A DNA stretch of 64,000 nucleotides, taken from Sphaerisporangium album (lineage in GTDB: Bacteria; Actinomycetota; Actinomycetes; Streptosporangiales; Streptosporangiaceae). The position numbers and the translations under genes were made by a program. The stretch covers positions 117,477 to 181,476 of the forward strand of contig NZ_QOIL01000022.1 of assembly GCF_003323745.1 (NCBI RefSeq). Direction: 5' to 3'. The notes under the pieces are model-generated. The model was not told the DNA's origin. It did not search any database and was given only the letters and a program-made list of their open reading frames with translations. This document shows positions 33,801 to 40,986 of the stretch, piece by piece; within the stretch, counting starts at the first letter, position 1; each line of letters begins with the position of its first letter.

Positions 33801-34401
33801 CACGAACAGCGACCCCGACTACCGGCAGACGTCGGCTCTCATCGGCCTGGCCCTCGGGCTGGCCCCGGCCGGCCAGGAGAAGGCGATCACCGACCGGCTC
33901 GTCAGGGACATCGAGGAACGCGGCGACCACCTCAACACCGGCGCCCTCGGCACGAAGTACCTGCTCACCGAGCTGACCGAGCGGGGTCACGGCGAGCTGG
34001 CCTACAGGGTGGCCAACCAGCGGACGTATCCGAGCTGGGGCTACTGGGCCGACAACGGCGCGACCACCCTCTGGGAGCGGTGGGACCTCGACGCCCGCTC
34101 GCGCGACCACGTGTTCCTCGGCGGCGCCATCGGGGAGTGGTTCTTCCAGGACCTCGCCGGGCTCCGCGTGACACGCGACCGGATCAGGGTCGCGCCCCGG
34201 TTCCTGGGCGATCTGAAGTACGTCGAGGCCTCGACACAGACGGTGGACGGCCGGGTGTCGGTGAGATGGAAGCGCGACAACGGAAGGTTCACGCTCCACG
34301 TCACGGTGCCGGTCGGCGCGCTCGCGACCGTCGAGCTGCCCTCCGGCGTCCGGCACGAGATCGGCTCCGGGACCTACACCTTCGAAGGGAAGACCTCATG
34401 A
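30832..34401 (+). CDS. Alpha-L-rhamnosidase, GH78, with duplicated N-terminal module
   Basis: 1189 residues. A weak signal-like helix (LVLTAALVLTTMIV) starts the protein, then a fibronectin-like domain (residues about 30-130, ending GTWSDWSGKSWFETAP). Two near-identical modules follow at about 142-302 and 308-468, each with WIWYPEGDP, DDGFTAW, RRPIVVDVAGKLRQG and DSSWAAAKEL. Next the rhamnosidase N domain (GYVELSLNGRRVGDQVLQPG), the concanavalin-like domain, and the (alpha/alpha)6 barrel. Catalytic candidates are E811 in YEKNGWTGDAQ, the general acid region, and E1082 in TTLWERWD. It releases L-rhamnose from rhamnosides, probably outside the membrane. Coupled by four-base overlaps to rhaI upstream and the aldolase downstream. 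Confidence 0.9.
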   Translation: MKLVLTAALVLTTMIVPNHTDLRATDLETEHAPAPIAVAAANPRLGWLLRAERRGQKQTAYQVEITQGGRRVWDSGAVTSESHYDIRYAGPPLRPATRYTWRVKAADMNGTWSDWSGKSWFETAPATVRGAWIGAPGTPDAPPDLTGTKWIWYPEGDPLRSAPAGTRYFRKSIDLTEVPSTARLILTVDDGFTAWVNGVEVGARDADPRLESWRRPIVVDVAGKLRQGRNSIAVKAINGGQSPAGVLGRLEGIADTDASWRTTDAEPPAGWTSATFDDSSWAAAKELTTWGGDPWGRVVPEPARGTGTPDLNGTDWIWYPEGDPAAHAPAATRYFRRTFDVAAVPEVARLVMTADDGFTAWINGVEVGATNPDPTQDSWRRPIVVDVAGKLRQGGNTIAVKAINGRPGPAGLLGRLEGLLDTDASWRTTDAEPPAGWTAATFDDSSWAAAKELAAWGGGPWGRVVPERETLPEPLLRRAFRVGRTVAQARLHAAAGGYVELSLNGRRVGDQVLQPGFTRYDARLQYVTYDVTKLLREGGNVIGARLGRGFYGMTQRNVWDWDGTAWNGEPRLKANLVVTYTDGGTESIATDGQWRYAQGPVRYDSLYGGETYDAREERRGWDTPSFDASAWAAAKVVPAPKGELVPQEQEPIKVTDTVRPESVTEPKPGTYVFKLPRNIAGWARIRTRGPKGTTIRLKYGERLNADGTVSAGSEHVTGRFQIDEYVLAGEDRTETWEPRYTYHGFQYVEVTGWPGGAPTADGLDGREVHSDLRSVGTFRSSNPLFNRINAMTRQTVLNNWHGIPTDTPMYEKNGWTGDAQLMAAMETSEFDLRRLFTKWMTDHRDSLGPDGIVPAIVPDNGWGLGPGWPSPPWQASFTVIPWLMYQRYGDRDLLAENYPAMRRYLDGWLKRSTTGLYSSTLNDYLAPGYGGNSPEDMRLAGTAYTYSNTLTVADAAEVLGQGADAARYREAAAKMKDAFNKEFLRGDAYVTNSDPDYRQTSALIGLALGLAPAGQEKAITDRLVRDIEERGDHLNTGALGTKYLLTELTERGHGELAYRVANQRTYPSWGYWADNGATTLWERWDLDARSRDHVFLGGAIGEWFFQDLAGLRVTRDRIRVAPRFLGDLKYVEASTQTVDGRVSVRWKRDNGRFTLHVTVPVGALATVELPSGVRHEIGSGTYTFEGKTS
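31255..32233 (+). repeat. In-gene direct duplication, 498-bp period (166 codons), within the rhamnosidase
   Basis: The segments starting with the codons for WIWYPEGDP at 31279 and 31777 are exactly 498 bases apart, and the tract beginning GACACGGACGCCTCC recurs at 31594 and 32092 with the same offset. Long runs are identical at the DNA level, so the duplication is recent or kept uniform by gene conversion. Confidence 0.9.
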
Positions 34402-36464
34402 CCGAGCACGTGACCGGCTCGCCGGGCCATGCGCCCGGCGAGGGCGAGCTGCTCGAACGGGCCCACGCGCTCGGCTCCGACCCGCGCAACACCAACTACG
34501 CGGGCGGCAACGTCTCCGCCAAGGGCGTCGGCCGCGATCCGGTCACCGGCGGCGACGTCGAGCTGATGTGGGTCAAGGGCTCCGGCGGCGACCTGGGCAC
34601 ACTCACCGCCGCCGGCCTGGCCGTCCTTCGTCTGGACCGCCTGCGCGCGCTCGCGGGCGTCTATCCGGGTGTCGAGCGCGAGGACGAGATGGTCGCCGCG
34701 TTCGACTACTGCCTGCACGGCAAGGGCGGCGCGGCCCCGTCGATCGACACCGCCATGCACGGGCTGCTCGACGCCGCCCATGTCGACCATCTGCACCCGG
34801 ACTCCGGCATCGCGATCGCGACCGCCGCCGACGGCCCGGCCCTGACCGAGCGGATCTTCGGCGACCGGGTCGTCTGGGTGCCGTGGCGACGCCCCGGCTT
34901 CCAGCTCGGCCTGGACATCGCCGCCCTGCGAGCGGCGAACCCGCGGGCCATCGGCTGCGTTCTCGGCGGGCACGGCATCACCGCCTGGGGCTCCACCAGC
35001 GCGGAGTGCCAGGCGCGCTCGCTGGAGATCATTCGCACGGCCGAGCAGTACATCTCCGCTCATGGGCGGCAGGATCCGTTCGGTCCGGTGATTCACCGCC
35101 AATTGCCGGAAATATCCCGACATGATCGGGCGGCCGAGCTGTTCCCGATGATCCGCGGCCTGTGCTCCACGGACACCCGCCAGGTCGGCCACTACACCGA
35201 CACGCCCGAGGTGCTCGACTTCCTCTCCCGCGCCGAGCACCCCCGCCTGGCGGCACTCGGCACCTCCTGCCCGGACCACTTCCTGCGCACCAAGATCGCC
35301 CCTCTGGTGCTCGACAGCGCGCCGGACGCGCCTCTGGAGGAGGTCCTGGTACGGCTGCGCGAGCTCCACGCGGCCTACCGCGTGGACTACGCGGCCTACT
35401 ACCAGCGGCACGCCCGGCCGGACTCACCGCCGATGCGGGGCGCTGACCCCGCGATCGTGCTCGTGCCCGGCGTCGGCATGTTCAGCTTCGGCAGGGACAA
35501 GCAGACCGCCCGGGTGGCCGGGGAGTTCTACGTCAACGCGATCAACGTGATGAGGGGCGCCGAGGCCGTCTCCCGCTACGAGCCGATCCCCGAGGCGGAG
35601 AAGTTCCGCATCGAGTACTGGGAGCTGGAAGAGGCCAAACTCCGCAGGATGCCCAAACCGGCGCCGCTGGCGGCCCGGGTCGCGCTGGTCACCGGCGGGG
35701 GCTCGGGCATCGGCGCGGCCACCGCGCGGCGCCTGGCCGCCGAGGGCGCCTGCGTGGTGATCGCCGACCGTGACCTCGGCGCCGCCGAGAAGGTCGCCGC
35801 GGAGCTCGCCGTCAAGGCCCTGAAGCCGCACGACGCGGCGGTCGCCGTCCAGGTCGACGTGACCTCCGAGGAGCAGGTCCAGGAGGCGGTACGGCAGGCG
35901 GTGCTGGCCTTCGGAGGCGTGGACCTGGTGGTGAACAACGCGGGCCTTTCGCTTTCCCGGTCACTCCTGGAGACGTCGGTGGCCGACTGGGACCTCCAGC
36001 ACGACGTCATGGCCCGCGGCTCGTTCCTGATCTCCCGGGAGACCGCCCGGATCCTGATGGCTCAGGGCATGGGCGGCGACATCATCTACATCTCATCCAA
36101 GAACTCCGTCTTCGCGGGGCCGAACAACGTCGCCTACGGCGCGGCCAAGGCCGACCAGGCGCACCAGGTCCGCCTGCTCGCCGCCGAACTGGGAGAGCAC
36201 GGCGTCCGGGTGAACGGCATAAACCCCGACGGAGTGGTACGCGGGTCCGGCATCTTCGCCTCCGGCTGGGGCGCCAACCGCGCGGCGGTCTACGGAGTGC
36301 CGGAGGACCGGCTCGGCGACTTCTACGCGCAGCGGACCCTGCTGAAACGGGAGGTACTCCCGGAGGACGTCGCCAACGGGGTCTTCGAACTCACCCGTCT
36401 GACCCACACCACGGGCACGCACATTCCGGTCGACTCAGGAGTGACCGCCGCCTTCCTGCGCTGA
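34398..36464 (+). CDS. rhaEW: Bifunctional rhamnulose-1-phosphate aldolase/lactaldehyde dehydrogenase
   Basis: 688 residues, a fusion. Residues 1-420: class II aldolase with NYAGGNVSAKG, VKGSGGDLG, HVDHLHPDS (zinc-binding His-x-His) and GGHGITAWG (third His). Residues 425-688: short-chain dehydrogenase with the nucleotide loop TGGGSGIG at 432, NNAG, and the catalytic Y580 in YGAAKA. The aldolase splits L-rhamnulose-1-phosphate into DHAP and L-lactaldehyde; the dehydrogenase half oxidises the aldehyde, channelling a toxic intermediate. This fusion is the usual actinobacterial and rhizobial form. Last gene of the operon, with a four-base overlap on the rhamnosidase; a strong hairpin follows 25 bases after the stop. 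Confidence 0.92.
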   Translation: MTEHVTGSPGHAPGEGELLERAHALGSDPRNTNYAGGNVSAKGVGRDPVTGGDVELMWVKGSGGDLGTLTAAGLAVLRLDRLRALAGVYPGVEREDEMVAAFDYCLHGKGGAAPSIDTAMHGLLDAAHVDHLHPDSGIAIATAADGPALTERIFGDRVVWVPWRRPGFQLGLDIAALRAANPRAIGCVLGGHGITAWGSTSAECQARSLEIIRTAEQYISAHGRQDPFGPVIHRQLPEISRHDRAAELFPMIRGLCSTDTRQVGHYTDTPEVLDFLSRAEHPRLAALGTSCPDHFLRTKIAPLVLDSAPDAPLEEVLVRLRELHAAYRVDYAAYYQRHARPDSPPMRGADPAIVLVPGVGMFSFGRDKQTARVAGEFYVNAINVMRGAEAVSRYEPIPEAEKFRIEYWELEEAKLRRMPKPAPLAARVALVTGGGSGIGAATARRLAAEGACVVIADRDLGAAEKVAAELAVKALKPHDAAVAVQVDVTSEEQVQEAVRQAVLAFGGVDLVVNNAGLSLSRSLLETSVADWDLQHDVMARGSFLISRETARILMAQGMGGDIIYISSKNSVFAGPNNVAYGAAKADQAHQVRLLAAELGEHGVRVNGINPDGVVRGSGIFASGWGANRAAVYGVPEDRLGDFYAQRTLLKREVLPEDVANGVFELTRLTHTTGTHIPVDSGVTAAFLR

Positions 36465-36488
36465 CCACGCGACCACACCGCCGAAGCG

Positions 36489-36526
36489 GGGCCGGCCACC
36501 CGACGAAACCCTCGGGTGTCCGGCCC
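36489..36526 (+). terminator. Hairpin terminator after the rhamnose operon
   Basis: GGGCCGGCCACCCGA (36489-36503) pairs with TCGGGTGTCCGGCCC (36512-36526), 14 of 15 positions, around an eight-base loop. No T-run follows, as is common in actinomycetes. Confidence 0.6.
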
Positions 36527-36546
36527 TCCGCTATGCGTGCCTGAGA

Positions 36547-36760
36547 TCAGGTGAAGGACGTCGATCCGGCCGGCGCGTCGGCGGGCCGCTGGAGGAGGCC
36601 GAGAAGCCGCTCGAAGGCGGCCGCGTGGCCTGACCAGCACTCCGGGTGATTGCTGAAGTGTGGGTGCATGGGCTGGTGTGAGCTCGGGTTGATGTAGCGG
36701 TTGATGTACCGGAGAGCATCGGGAGCGGCTTTACAAAAATAGCGGTGGTGTAATGACTGC
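36547..36760 (-). pseudogene. Unassigned C-terminal protein remnant
   Basis: A minus-strand frame without a start ends at 36547. It reads RYFCKAAPDALRYINRYINP, then SSHQPMHPHFSNHPECWSGH, then AAAFERLLGLLQRPADAP. The His/Pro/Cys-rich core and the amphipathic end look like genuine protein and unlike the shadow frames nearby. No start codon or ribosome site is found before the sequence becomes non-coding near the tRNA-Tyr relic, so the gene is truncated. I do not recognise the family. It may be cargo of the element that inserted here. Confidence 0.35.
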
Positions 36761-36841
36761 GAGGGTAAAGGGTGGTAGCCCTACGCGACGCGCACATAAC
36801 CGTCGACCCGCCCGAAGGGGAAGCGGGCCAAAGCCACCGGG

Positions 36842-36924
36842 TCCAGGTGGAGCGCCTATTGGATGAACGACCTGTAAAACCGTCGGCTCAGCCTACGCAA
36901 GTTCGAACCTTGCACCTGCCACAC
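36842..36924 (+). pseudogene. Decayed tRNA-Tyr (attachment-site relic)
   Basis: The segment has tRNA-Tyr layout: an anticodon loop CTGTAAA (anticodon GTA), a long variable arm CGTCGGCTCAGCCTACG, a perfect T arm GCAAG-TTCGAAC-CTTGC, and an acceptor 3' strand ACCTGCC followed by ACA rather than ACCA. The 3' half is well kept. The anticodon stem has two mismatches beside the loop, the 5' acceptor strand matches only five of seven positions, and the D arm is poor. So the 5' half is degenerate. The 3' end of tRNA-Tyr is a known target of SLP1-type elements in actinomycetes; this is most simply the leftover of such an attachment site. Confidence 0.55.
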
Positions 36925-36933
36925 AAGCCGAAG

Positions 36934-36969
36934 AGGCCCCTGACCAGCAGAAAAGCCGGTCGGTGGCCT
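36934..36969. terminator. Hairpin just downstream of the tRNA-Tyr relic
   Basis: AGGCC...GACCAGC, loop AGAAAA, GCCGGTC...GGCCT form an interrupted stem. It could have been the terminator of the tRNA gene or of an element gene on the other strand. The remaining bases to 37222 show no supported feature. Confidence 0.35.
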
Positions 36970-37222
36970 GCTTCGTTGTTGACCTTGGTTCCCCCTGATT
37001 CCCCCTTGATCACCGCTCGATCTGGCACGTGTGTGGCACGCTGGAGATCTCGATTACTGCTGGCTAGGCCACCGAGCCGACCAGGTCAGGCTGCCCATGT
37101 GGGCCGTGCTCAGGACGTTGGCACGAGGATGAGCCCGGTGTCGTCTTTCAAGGTCGTGCCGACTTTCCGTCGGACTCGCGTGCCAGGATCTCCATGATCT
37201 GTCCCGAGAGAACAGGATTCCC

Positions 37223-37735
37223 ATGAGCGGCTACGACTGGCTCGATGACGAGGCGTTCTGTGCGACCTTCGTCCGCGGCCTTACCCCGCACGAGGCGCTG
37301 GCCCGCTTTGGCATTGACGTGTTCGACGGCGATGATGAGGAAGGCGATTTCGAGGAGGGTGTCATCTGTGCCCGGTCGGCCGAGGGCGGGACCATTCTGA
37401 GCGAGTGGAACGGCTTCGCCGGCACGCTGGACGAGGTGCTGCGATCCTTGTCGGCTGGGACGGTCGCGGCGAGTGTCTTCGTCAACGTGAACAGGGTCGC
37501 GTCCTTCGACCATTACGCCGACGGCCGTAGGATCCTGTCCTTCGATCCGCTGTTTCCCGGCGACGAGGACGGCATCCCGGAGGACTTCCTGGCCGACAGG
37601 GAGGAGCTGGGGCTGGTTGGTGACGAGTCGGAGGGCGGGCTTGCCGCTGCGCTGCTGCTGGCCGAGCGCATCACCGAGGTGCGGCCGAACGCGTCAAGTG
37701 ACATCGTGGCCGCCCACGGCGTTCTTGAGTACTGA
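37223..37735 (+). CDS. DUF6461 family protein
   Basis: 170 residues. Starts MSGYDWLDDEAFCATFVRGL, then TPHEALARFGID; the W-x-x-D-E-x-F-x-x-T-F-V-R-G-L-x-P-x-E opening is the DUF6461 signature. The middle (EWNGFAGTLDEVLRSLSAGT) and SFDPLFPGDEDGIPEDFL are as expected. These actinobacterial proteins are very acidic and often lie in mobile or immunity-rich regions, but no function is established. The gene appears intact amid element debris. AGGA lies before the ATG. Confidence 0.75.
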   Translation: MSGYDWLDDEAFCATFVRGLTPHEALARFGIDVFDGDDEEGDFEEGVICARSAEGGTILSEWNGFAGTLDEVLRSLSAGTVAASVFVNVNRVASFDHYADGRRILSFDPLFPGDEDGIPEDFLADREELGLVGDESEGGLAAALLLAERITEVRPNASSDIVAAHGVLEY

Positions 37736-38017
37736 GCGCTTCCGCCTGTTTCCGCAGCTCGACAGTGCGGCCTTGAAGGCTGTTCGCGTCCGGTACCGCC
37801 TCCATGAGGTTTCGACGGTTGCCAACCGCACTGCACGGTGAGCCGGGGTGAGGAACGAACCCCGGATCTTCGATCGCCCCCGACCATGGCGGAACATCGG
37901 CCACCCCGTGGCGATCGTCGTGCTGCATGGGGGCGGCGGCGCGACCAGAGGCCAGCGGATGGTGTGGGTACGGGGCGGCGCGTGTGCGGTGACGGCCCGG
38001 AGTCCTGCTCGCCGCCG

Positions 38018-38672
38018 GGACCGGCCTGCCGGATCAAAGGCGCCGGCGAAGAGAAGCCAGAGGAACGGCCGGTGCTCACGGTCGCCCAAGTGTTCCAGCT
38101 CGCCGAGCTGATGCCGGAACGCCTTCGGGCGCTCGTACTGCTGGCCACGTTCGCGAGCCTTCGATGGGGCGAGGTGGCCGCGCTGCGGCGGATGGATCTC
38201 AACCTCCGGGCCGGGACGGTCAGCGTTCGGCAACAGCATGTCGAGTTGGACACCGGAGAGCTGCTCGTCGGTCCGCCGAAGTCACGGCCCGGTGTGCGCA
38301 CCATCGATCCCTTCGGGGATCACCCCGGCACTGGAGCATCACCTTGCGAAGTTCACCGGCCCGGGAGACGACGCGCTGATCTTCACGGGATCCCGCGGCG
38401 GCATCTTCCGGCGGAGCAGCTTCCGAAGGGCGGCCAACTGGGCGGACGCCACGCGCAAGATCGGCTTCCCTGGGCTGCACTTCCATGATCTCCGGCACAC
38501 GGGAAACACGCTCGCGGCCGGGTCCGGGGCGAGCCTTCGCGATCTCATGGAGCGCATGGGGCACGACAGCGTACGGGCCGCGATGATCTACCAACACAGC
38601 ACGGCACAAGCGGACCGGAAGATCGCCGACGCGATGAACAGCATGATCCAAGAAGTTGGGACCGGCGGGTGA
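38018..38672 (+). pseudogene. Frameshifted tyrosine recombinase (integrase), catalytic domain only
   Basis: In one frame from about 38018: CRIKGAGEEKPEERPVLT, then LVLLATFASLRWGEVAALRR, which holds the first catalytic Arg. A frameshift near 38300-38320 moves the sequence to LEHHLAKFTGPGDDALIFTG, then LHFHDLRHTGNTLAAGSG (H-x-x-R), LMERMGHDSVRAAMIYQH (His and nucleophile Tyr) to the stop at 38672. The N-terminal DNA-binding half is absent. All catalytic residues remain but in two frames, so it is dead. It ends 94 bases from the 3' end of tRNA-Val, pointing at it, which is where an element's integrase normally lies. The 280 bases before it show nothing convincing. Confidence 0.8.
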
Positions 38673-38728
38673 ACAGAGCCAAGGGATCACGGTCCGCACG
38701 GCCATGATCGCGAAGCTAATGGCACGAG

Positions 38729-38762
38729 ACCCCCGTCAGAAGATCTCTGGCGGGGGTGTTTT
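38729..38762 (+). terminator. Rho-independent-type terminator
   Basis: ACCCCCGTCAGA (38729-38740) pairs with TCTGGCGGGGGT (38746-38757) through 12 positions including one G-U, five-base loop, then GTTTT. It would end rightward transcription from the integrase before the tRNA gene. Confidence 0.75.
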
Positions 38763-38765
38763 GGC

Positions 38766-38840
38766 TGGTGGGCGCTACTGGGTTCGAACCAGTGACCCCT
38801 CGCTTGTAAGGCGAGTGCTCTACCGCTGAGCTAAGCGCCC
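38766..38840 (-). tRNA. tRNA-Val (anticodon UAC)
   Basis: On the minus strand: acceptor GGGCGCT pairs with AGCGCCC; D arm GCTC-AGCGGTA-GAGC; anticodon stem CTCGC/GCGAG around CTTACAA, anticodon TAC; T arm CTGG-TTCGAAC-CCAG. The discriminator A and an encoded CCA (38766-38768) follow. All stems are intact, so it is functional. It reads Val GUA codons (and with modification GUG). The integrase relic lies beyond its 3' end. Confidence 0.95.
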
Positions 38841-38877
38841 CCGCTGCGGCCCCTCATGGGGCCGATCCGGCTACACC

Positions 38878-40386
38878 TTACGGTACTGAAGGGGACCTGA
38901 GCACATCCAGCGTCCAAGTTGCGCCCGGGTTGGGGACGCCGGCGGCCTGCCAGCCGAGGAGGGCGGCTCCGAGCATGCCGGCGTTCATGCCGAGGGCCGC
39001 GGGGCGCAGGGGTGGGGCGGCGCGGAAGGTCAGGCGGGACTGGAGGCGTTCGGCGAGCGGGTCGAACAGGGCGGGCCCGGCTTGGGCGAGGCCGCCGCCG
39101 AGCACGATCATGGAGGGATCGAGCAGGAGGGTGTAGGTGGCCAGGGCGTACGAGAGGGCTTCCAGGGCGTCGTCCCAGATGGCCGAGGCGGCCGGGTCGC
39201 CGCGCATGGCGAGGCGCACGACGTCCTCGGCGGTGGCGTGGCCACGCGCGGGCGCGAGCTCGCCGACGTAGGGGGAACTGCCCAGGGACGTGACGTCCTG
39301 AGAGGGCCTGGGTGAGACGGCGCGGCCCTCCACGGACCCGGACGGACGCAGACCGGGCTCGGGTGAGACGGAGCCGCCTTCCACGGACCCGGACGGACGC
39401 GGACCGGGCTCGGGTGGGAGAGCACGCTCTTCCACGGACCCGGGGGTACGGAGGCCGGGGGCGGGCGAGCGGAAGTTCTGGGGTCCTTCGGGGTGCGGCA
39501 GGTCTCTTCTCGCAGGAGGACCTCCGTAGAGGTCTCCGGTGCGGATCGGGAGGCCGGGGGTGCGGGTGGAGGCGGCTCGGCTGAGTCTCTCGGCGTAGCG
39601 GCGGGCCACCGAGGCGGCGGAGGCGTAGGTTTCCAGGCAGCCGATCTGGCCGCAGGCGCAGCGTTCGCCGCCGGGGAAGACGGGGATGTGCCCGATCTCG
39701 CCGCCCCAGCCGGAGGAGCCACCGTACGGGGTGCCGCTCATCACGACGGCGCCGGCGATCCCCGTGCCGATGGGGAGGAAGAGGAAGTCGCGCTCGCCGC
39801 GACCGGCGCCGAGGACGCTCTCGGCCAGGCCCCCGGTGCGGACGTCGTGGCCCAGGCGGACGGGCACGTCCAGCGGGGTGAAGCCGGCGGCGGGGACGTC
39901 CTTCCAGCCGATGTTGGCCGAGTAGACGGCCCTGTCCTCGGTGACCAGGCCGGGGACGGCGACGCCGACGCCGGAGGGGGTGCCCTGGCCGGCGCGGGCG
40001 AGGTCGGCGACGAAGTCACGGATGGCCTCGATGACGCGCAGAGGTCCCTCGTCGCGTGGCGTCGGCCGGCGGTCGGTGAGGAGGATCTCGCCTCCCGCGC
40101 CGACGAGGCCGCCCTTCATCGCGGTGCCGCCGACGTCGAGGGCCACGACGTAGCCGCCGCGCGTGGCATGGGCGGCCGCCACGCCGCGGGACGGATCCGG
40201 GTCCACGCCCGCCTCTGCGGAGGGAGCCCCCCGAGACAGACCAGGGACCACGCCCGCCTCTGCGGAGGGAGACCCCCAATGCGAGGCCGCGTCGGCGTGG
40301 GGAGTCGGGTCCGATGCGGGGCGTTCCAGCGGCACCGGGGGCGCGGGCAGGTCGGTGGGGGAACTCCTTGGGGTGGGTTCGTGCAC
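38878..40386 (-). CDS. ROK family sugar kinase with a repeat-containing insertion
   Basis: 502 residues from GTG 40386, behind AGAGGGG. A Pro/Ser-rich N-terminus (about 75 residues) precedes VVALDVGGTAMKGGLV, the ATP phosphate loop. Then VAVPGLV, the catalytic Asp in RLGHDVRTGG, and the ROK zinc motif HIPVFPGGERCACGQIGCLE. After a further helix, about 110 residues of Pro/Gly/Ser-rich sequence interrupt the fold, with three 17-residue repeats containing GSVE. The domain resumes at HATAEDVVRLAMRGD and ends with the nucleotide site MIVLGGGLAQAG. Without the insertion it is an ordinary glucokinase-type protein of about 310 residues. The zinc and catalytic residues are intact, so activity on glucose or a similar sugar is plausible. 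Confidence 0.85.
   Translation of the reverse strand: MHEPTPRSSPTDLPAPPVPLERPASDPTPHADAASHWGSPSAEAGVVPGLSRGAPSAEAGVDPDPSRGVAAAHATRGGYVVALDVGGTAMKGGLVGAGGEILLTDRRPTPRDEGPLRVIEAIRDFVADLARAGQGTPSGVGVAVPGLVTEDRAVYSANIGWKDVPAAGFTPLDVPVRLGHDVRTGGLAESVLGAGRGERDFLFLPIGTGIAGAVVMSGTPYGGSSGWGGEIGHIPVFPGGERCACGQIGCLETYASAASVARRYAERLSRAASTRTPGLPIRTGDLYGGPPARRDLPHPEGPQNFRSPAPGLRTPGSVEERALPPEPGPRPSGSVEGGSVSPEPGLRPSGSVEGRAVSPRPSQDVTSLGSSPYVGELAPARGHATAEDVVRLAMRGDPAASAIWDDALEALSYALATYTLLLDPSMIVLGGGLAQAGPALFDPLAERLQSRLTFRAAPPLRPAALGMNAGMLGAALLGWQAAGVPNPGATWTLDVLRSPSVP
39329..39481 (-). repeat. 51-bp tandem repeat, three copies, in the ROK kinase
   Basis: The element beginning TCCACGGACCCG recurs at 39329, 39380 and 39431, exactly 51 bases apart, in frame. 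It encodes 17-residue units rich in Pro, Gly, Ser and Glu. The first two copies are nearly identical over 30 bases; the third has diverged. Confidence 0.88.
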
Positions 40387-40608
40387 GGAGTTCGTCCCCT
40401 CTGTTGCGGTCTTCACGGCCGCGGCGCGGGCCGTTAGCCCCCGGTTGGCGTGCGGCTTCGGGGACGGCGCGCCGCGGGGTCGTCCATATCCCCGCGCGTC
40501 ACCGGACCAGAAGACCGCTGCACATTCCCGCGCAGTTTTGCTCAAATGAGTGCATGAGTCAAAACCGGAGGAACTAGAAAAATCGGACAGCCGCCTGATC
40601 CGGAGCGG

Positions 40609-40950
40609 TCAGCGGCCGGGGTGACGGCCGAGGACGCGACTGAGCGCCGCCTCGACCTCCTCCGAGAGCCCGGGCGCGCCGGCGCGGACCAGGGACGACC
40701 CCGTTTCCGCCTCGGACGAGCGCGCGGGCCGCACCCAGCCGCAGGATCGGCACTCGACCTCCCCCAGCCTGCAGATGAGCTGGGTCGAGCCGCAGGACCC
40801 GCAGTGGTCCAGATCGGGATCGTGTTCACGCTGACAGGCCGGGCAGATGAGCACCTGGGCCTCGCGGTGCACCCCGCGCCGCCAGGGGCTCACGCCGCGC
40901 TCCGGGTCCGTCTGCCGGACCCCGCATCGATAGCAGGGCATCGTCGCCAC
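40609..40950 (-). CDS. Zinc-ribbon protein
   Basis: 113 residues with four Cys pairs: YRCGV preceded by PC, ICPAC, HCGSCGS and ECRSCG, giving two zinc ribbons. The C-terminal tail (LSEEVEAALSRVLGRHPGR) is helical. I do not recognise a specific family; similar short actinobacterial proteins are annotated only as hypothetical. Start is GTG 40950 or ATG 40941. It lies between the ROK kinase and the peroxiredoxin, all on the minus strand, though gaps suggest separate transcription. Confidence 0.6.
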   Translation of the reverse strand: MATMPCYRCGVRQTDPERGVSPWRRGVHREAQVLICPACQREHDPDLDHCGSCGSTQLICRLGEVECRSCGWVRPARSSEAETGSSLVRAGAPGLSEEVEAALSRVLGRHPGR

Positions 40951-40986
40951 CGCCTTCGTCTTCGCCAGGTCGTCGCCCGGCGCACA

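Noticed and set aside
32167..34356. Leftward open frame of 729 codons across the rhamnosidase
   Set aside because: Opposite-strand shadow of the GH78 gene; repetitive Arg/Val/Gly composition and no recognisable motif.
36760..36841. Possible further tRNA-like or small RNA structure before the tRNA-Tyr relic
   Set aside because: I could not fold a convincing cloverleaf or terminator; stems are short and GC-driven.
37850..38010. Segment reading HPVAIVVLHGGGGATRG, like an alpha/beta-hydrolase oxyanion loop
   Set aside because: Only about 20 residues match, no flanking fold follows, and it overlaps a frame leading into the integrase relic. Probably chance.
39329..39481. Regularly spaced repeats that might suggest a small CRISPR-like array
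   Set aside because: Units are contiguous 51-bp tandem repeats in frame within a protein gene, with no unique spacers and no cas genes.
40387..40545. Longer N-terminus of the ROK kinase from a TTG at 40545
   Set aside because: The GTG at 40386 has a good ribosome site (AGAGGGG) and the extra 53 residues have no family counterpart.
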